The notes under the pieces were generated by a model that was not told the DNA's origin, searched no databases, and saw only the letters and a list, made by a program, of their open reading frames with translations. Of a stretch of 64,000 nt of DNA, positions 60,856 to 64,000 are shown one piece after another. Source of the DNA: an uncultured Jannaschia sp. (GTDB lineage: Bacteria; Pseudomonadota; Alphaproteobacteria; Rhodobacterales; Rhodobacteraceae); assembly GCF_947494055.1 (NCBI RefSeq), contig NZ_CANLTR010000003.1, positions 124,001-188,000 of the forward strand, read 5' to 3'. Each line of letters begins with the position of its first letter. Within the stretch, counting starts at the first letter, position 1. The translations under genes and the position numbers were made by a program.

Positions 60856-62271
60856 CTAGTTCTTGGGCGAGGCGGTCTGCTTCGCCCAGGGGCCGTGCTG
60901 ATGCGTCTTGCCGTTCCGGTGCTCGAATCCGTGCAGGCCGAAGAAGTCCCGCTGGCCCTGGATCAGGTTCGCCGTGCCGCGCGCCGTCCGCATCGCGTCG
61001 AAATAGGCCAGCCCGGAGGAGAGGGCGGGCGTCGGGTGGCCGTTCAACGCCGCTTCCGAGACGACCCGCCGCAGGGCGCGCTCGTGCTGCTTCAGCAGGT
61101 CGGCGAAATGCGGCGTCCACATCAGGTTCTGTCCCGGATGTGCCGCGAGCGCGGCGGCCATGTCGTCGAGCATCGCCGAGCGGATGATGCAGCCCTCCCG
61201 CCAGAGCCGGGCGACTTGCGGCAGGTCGACATCCCACCCATGCGCCTCGCAGGTCGCGGCGATCATCGTGAAGCCCTGAGCGTAGCAGAGGATCTTGCCC
61301 GCGATCAGCGCGCCCTCCAGCGTGTCGCGGTCGAGCGTGTCGAAGGCCTGCGGCGCCGCGCCGAAGAGGTCTTCGCCCGCGGCGCGTTCCTCGAGCCGCG
61401 CGGAGATGTTGCGTGCGACCACGGCGGCCTCGATCGCGGGGATGGGCGTGAGCAGGTGCTGGCTCTCGATCGCGGTCCAGCGGCCGGTGCCCTTCTGCCC
61501 CGCGGCGTCCACGATGACCGATAGCAGCGGCTCGCCCGTGGCCACGTCCTTCGCGCGCGCGACCTTGCCCGTGATCTCAATCAGGTAGGAGGCCAGCGTC
61601 CCCTCGTTCCAGCCCTCGAAGACGCCGGCGATCGCCTCGGGGCCGAGCCCCTCGCCGTCGCGAAGGATGCCGTAGATCTCGGCGATCATCTGCATGTCGG
61701 CGTATTCGATGCCGTTATGGACCATCTTGACGAAATGCCCGGCCCCTTCCGGCCCGAGCAGTCCGGCGCAGGCCTCGCCCTCGTGCTTGGCGGCGATGGC
61801 GGTCATGATGTCCTCGACCCGCGCCCAGCATGCCGGGTCGCCGCCGCCCATGATCGACGGGCCGTGCCGGGCGCCTTCCTCCCCGCCGGAGACGCCGACG
61901 CCGAGGAACGGACCGTCGCCCGCGCGGCTCCGCCGGTTGGTGTCGTGGAAGTTCGCGTTGCCGCAATCGATGATCAGGTCGTCCGCGTCGAGAAGGGGGC
62001 GCAACGCGGCGATCTGCTGGTCCACCGGATCGCCGGCCGGGACCATGAGGATGATCGAACGGGGCTTCGCGATGGCGGCCACGAAATCCTCGAGGCTCTC
62101 GGCGGGCGTGAAGCGGGGGGCGAGGTCGCCGGCTTCGGCCACGAAGTCCCGCGTCACCTGCGTGGTGCGGTTGAACACCGCGATGTCGAAGCCCTTCTCG
62201 GCGATGTTGGACGCGAGCGCCGCGCCCATCGTGCCGAGGCCGATCAGGCCGATCCGTGCTGTTGCGTCCAT
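60856..62271 (-). CDS. gnd: 6-phosphogluconate dehydrogenase, decarboxylating
   Basis: A 471-residue NADP-dependent enzyme of the pentose phosphate pathway. It has the Rossmann motif IGLIGLGTMGAALA, VGVSGGEEGARHGPSIMGGG, the catalytic GPEGAGHFVKMVHNGIEY and KGTGRWTAIES. The C-terminus HQHGPWAKQTASPKN is close to family form. The length is that of the long (homodimeric) type. I start at the ATG at 62271 with GGGGAAG upstream; an in-frame GTG at 62277 is less likely. Confidence 0.96.
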   Translation of the reverse strand: MDATARIGLIGLGTMGAALASNIAEKGFDIAVFNRTTQVTRDFVAEAGDLAPRFTPAESLEDFVAAIAKPRSIILMVPAGDPVDQQIAALRPLLDADDLIIDCGNANFHDTNRRSRAGDGPFLGVGVSGGEEGARHGPSIMGGGDPACWARVEDIMTAIAAKHEGEACAGLLGPEGAGHFVKMVHNGIEYADMQMIAEIYGILRDGEGLGPEAIAGVFEGWNEGTLASYLIEITGKVARAKDVATGEPLLSVIVDAAGQKGTGRWTAIESQHLLTPIPAIEAAVVARNISARLEERAAGEDLFGAAPQAFDTLDRDTLEGALIAGKILCYAQGFTMIAATCEAHGWDVDLPQVARLWREGCIIRSAMLDDMAAALAAHPGQNLMWTPHFADLLKQHERALRRVVSEAALNGHPTPALSSGLAYFDAMRTARGTANLIQGQRDFFGLHGFEHRNGKTHQHGPWAKQTASPKN

Positions 62272-62360
62272 GTCCACTTCCCCCGCTGTACCGTCCGGGA
62301 CGGCTAGAGCGTCGGCGCGGAATTGGGAACCCCGGCGGGATTCGCTTTGCCCCGACGCGA

Positions 62361-62387
62361 ACGGGCGGCCCCGGCGGGACCGCCCGT
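62361..62387 (-). terminator. Strong hairpin after the 22-residue peptide gene
   Basis: ACGGGCGG (62361-62368) and CCGCCCGT (62380-62387) form a perfect 8-bp stem whose loop can add three more pairs. It lies 24 bases beyond the stop codon of the small gene on the minus strand. No U-tract follows. Confidence 0.45.
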
Positions 62388-62410
62388 CCTGTTCCTGACC
62401 GGCAGGCGGA

Positions 62411-62479
62411 TCAGAGGACGAAACTTACGATCGCCACGACCACGACCACCACGCCGATTATGTAGAAGATGCTGTTCAT
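62411..62479 (-). CDS. 22-residue single-helix membrane peptide
   Basis: A very short gene in an otherwise empty 380-base gap between gnd and ccdA. It encodes MNSIFYIIGVVVVVVAIVSF followed by VL: one hydrophobic membrane helix and nothing else. The ATG at 62479 has a strong GAGGAG ribosome binding site 8 bases upstream, and a stable hairpin follows the stop codon, so it has the full layout of a gene. Short peptides of this kind are known as regulators or stabilisers of membrane complexes. Similar tiny hydrophobic proteins occur in Rhodobacterales as far as I recall, but I cannot verify that here. The remaining gap, 62480-62651, shows no other gene. Confidence 0.7.
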   Translation of the reverse strand: MNSIFYIIGVVVVVVAIVSFVL

Positions 62480-62651
62480 TGCGGTTGCTCCTCGTGCGGA
62501 CGGGACCGGTCCTCGGCCCCGTGGTGCGGAGACAACGCCGCCGGCCCGTTCACGTTCCCGCGACCGTAGCGTCGCCCGCTTCGTCCCGATCGACGGTTGC
62601 ATTGCCGGCGGCCTCCGCCGACGTTCGGTCTCGAGCTTTGGAGGGTGACGG

Positions 62652-63380
62652 ATGTTCGACGTGACCATCGCCGGCGCGCTTGCCGCCGGACTTCTGTCCT
62701 TTCTGTCGCCCTGCATCCTGCCGATGGTGCCGTTCTACCTGTCCTACCTCGCCGGCGGCAGCGTGCAGGCATTCGAGGCGGGTGCGGCGCCGGCGGGCAC
62801 GCGCCGCCGCGCCGTGATCGCGGCCCTGGCCTTCGCGGCGGGGGTCGCGACGATCTTCGTCGGGCTCGGCGCGACGGCCACGGTGTTCGGGCAGGTCGTG
62901 CGGGACTGGCTCGACGTGTTGCGCTGGCTGGCGGCCGCGATCATCCTCGCGATGGGGCTGCACTTTCTGGGCGTCGTCCGGATCGGCCTGCTCTACCGCT
63001 CCTTCGGGCAGGGGACCGGGACCGGCGGCTCCGGCGGGATCGTCTCGGGCTACGTGATCGGCCTCGCCTTCGCCTTCGGCTGGACCCCTTGCGTCGGACC
63101 GGTCCTCGCGGCCATCCTGTTCATGGCGGGCGCGCAGGAGAGCGTGTCGCGCGGCATGGTGCTGCTCCTGACCTACGCGGTGGGCATGACGGCGCCCTTC
63201 GTGCTGGCCGCGGCCTTCGTCGGGCCGTTCATGCGCTGGATGCGGGGGTTCCGGCGGCACCTGCCGAAGGTGGAGCGGATCATGGGGGCGGCGCTCGTGG
63301 TCTTCGCCGTGCTGATCGCGACGCAATCGATGAACGCGATCGGGAACTGGATGCTGCGATTCTGGCCGAATATCGGCTGA
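62652..63380 (+). CDS. ccdA: CcdA-family thiol transporter
   Basis: A 242-residue six-helix membrane protein that carries electrons across the inner membrane. The two redox cysteines are C21 in LSPCILPM and C147 in WTPCVGPV. It lacks the N- and C-terminal periplasmic domains of DsbD. It would supply reductant to the SoxW-like thioredoxin encoded 11 bases downstream and possibly to cytochrome c maturation. GGAGGGTGACGG lies upstream of the ATG. Confidence 0.95.
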   Translation: MFDVTIAGALAAGLLSFLSPCILPMVPFYLSYLAGGSVQAFEAGAAPAGTRRRAVIAALAFAAGVATIFVGLGATATVFGQVVRDWLDVLRWLAAAIILAMGLHFLGVVRIGLLYRSFGQGTGTGGSGGIVSGYVIGLAFAFGWTPCVGPVLAAILFMAGAQESVSRGMVLLLTYAVGMTAPFVLAAAFVGPFMRWMRGFRRHLPKVERIMGAALVVFAVLIATQSMNAIGNWMLRFWPNIG

Positions 63381-63391
63381 GGGAGGACGTG

Positions 63392-63952
63392 ATGAGGGAA
63401 TGGATCTTGGGTGCCGCGACCTGCCTCGCGCTCGCGAGCGGGGCCGGGGCGGTGGAGCTCAATTCGGACGGGTTGCATGCGGCGCCCTGGATCGAGGAGA
63501 CGTTCAAGGATCTTCGCGAGGATCTGGACGACGCCAACGCGGCGGGGCAGCGGCTGATGCTCATCGTCGAGCAGCGCGGCTGCATCTACTGCGAACGGAT
63601 GCACGAGGAGGTCTTCGTCGTGCCCGACATCGAGGCGTCGCTCGCGGAGGACTTCTACGTCGTGCGGCTCGACCTCTACGGCGGGGTCGAGGTCACCGAT
63701 TTCGACGGCGAGGTCCTGACCGAAAAGGCGGCGGCCCGGAAATGGGGTCTGAACTTCACGCCGACCATGCTGTTCCTGCCGGAAGCCGTGCCCGAGGGCG
63801 CGACCGCCGAAACCGCCGCAATCGCCACCGTGCCCGGCGCCTTCGAGGCGGACACGGTGCGGCACATGTTCAGCTGGGTGCTGGCCCACGGCTACGAGGG
63901 CGACGAGACATTCCAGGAGTACCATTCCCGCCTGCTTCGCGCGGGCGAGTAG
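63392..63952 (+). CDS. Periplasmic thioredoxin, SoxW-like
   Basis: A 186-residue exported thioredoxin-fold protein. The signal peptide covers residues 1-20 (MREWILGAATCLALASGAGA). The active site is C64-I-Y-C67 in EQRGCIYCERMHEEVF. The cis-Pro loop is FTPTMLFLP. It resembles SoxW, the CcdA-dependent thioredoxin, but no sox genes are present, so a general periplasmic reductant role is equally possible. The ATG at 63392 has GGAGGA upstream. It forms a pair with ccdA. The last 48 bases of the window after it show no gene. Confidence 0.88.
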   Translation: MREWILGAATCLALASGAGAVELNSDGLHAAPWIEETFKDLREDLDDANAAGQRLMLIVEQRGCIYCERMHEEVFVVPDIEASLAEDFYVVRLDLYGGVEVTDFDGEVLTEKAAARKWGLNFTPTMLFLPEAVPEGATAETAAIATVPGAFEADTVRHMFSWVLAHGYEGDETFQEYHSRLLRAGE

Positions 63953-64000
63953 TGCGGCCCGCGGTTATGCGGTCCTGCGGGTCCCGTTGCAAGCGCGGGT

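Overview
The window is a gene-dense stretch of chromosome of very high GC content, with no phage, insertion sequence, CRISPR array or rRNA operon. Gene content points to an alphaproteobacterium of the Rhodobacterales (Roseobacter/Rhodobacter group). Supporting marks are a MetR-metF pair, a glycine-riboswitch gcvTHP operon, the DUF1013 protein TrcR, a plant-type glutamate-cysteine ligase, PyrB next to a dihydroorotase-like protein lacking metal ligands, RibB fused to a degenerate GTP cyclohydrolase II domain, and the ffs-dnaX-ybaB-recR neighbourhood. Almost everything is core metabolism or housekeeping. The species cannot be named from this sequence alone.

Layout. 0-5.5 kb: partial inositol monophosphatase, divergent metR/metF, then a periplasmic disulfide pair (DsbA-like thioredoxin and a DsbD/ScsB membrane reductase) and a gamma-glutamylcyclotransferase-like gene. 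5.5-10.2 kb: tandem glycine riboswitch and gcvT-gcvH-gcvP. 10.2-15.5 kb: tRNA-Ala(CGC), an orphan ParA ATPase with a palindromic upstream region, and three capsule genes (kpsS, a KpsD/Wza-like lipoprotein, kpsC) without their ABC transporter. 15.6-20.2 kb: riboflavin genes ribE, ribB and ribH plus nusB, with unrelated genes inserted on the opposite strand. 20.2-25 kb: RND efflux permease and adaptor. 25-27.4 kb: moaB, a YghU-type glutathione transferase and a uracil-DNA glycosylase-like gene. 27.4-31.5 kb: pyrB, a membrane-anchored protein, pyrC-like, plsY and two small genes. 31.6-36.1 kb: gshA, a membrane protein, a GNAT acetyltransferase and rsmE on one strand (three of the genes joined by 4-base overlaps), divergent from ubiA. 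36.1-43 kb: OmpA-family protein with a small coiled-coil partner, a CDF transporter, trcR, RNase T2, a GGDEF/EAL protein and recR-ybaB. 43.4-46.5 kb: dps, dnaX, a DUF202 protein and the SRP RNA. 46.5-49.5 kb: nudC, an SRPBCC protein, pheA and a membrane cytochrome c. 49.6-56.5 kb: a complete YejABEF-type peptide importer and a D,D-carboxypeptidase. 56.7-64 kb: hemF, a FAD oxidoreductase with hemE, hemC, gnd, a 22-residue membrane peptide gene, and a CcdA-SoxW thiol relay.

Functional links. Thiol chemistry recurs: two separate electron-export routes (DsbD/ScsB and CcdA/SoxW), gshA, a glutathione transferase and a gamma-glutamylcyclotransferase-like gene. Three haem genes lie within 4 kb. Several small or overlapping genes (GTGA/ATGA junctions) indicate tight translational coupling.

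Most notable observations: a 23-base element present in two identical inverted copies just after stop codons, with a looser third copy; the dihydroorotase-like protein that has lost catalytic ligands; RibB with a decayed second domain; the GCATTG/CAATGC boxes before parA; and the 22-residue peptide gene with a strong ribosome binding site and a hairpin behind it. No clearly new multigene system was seen.
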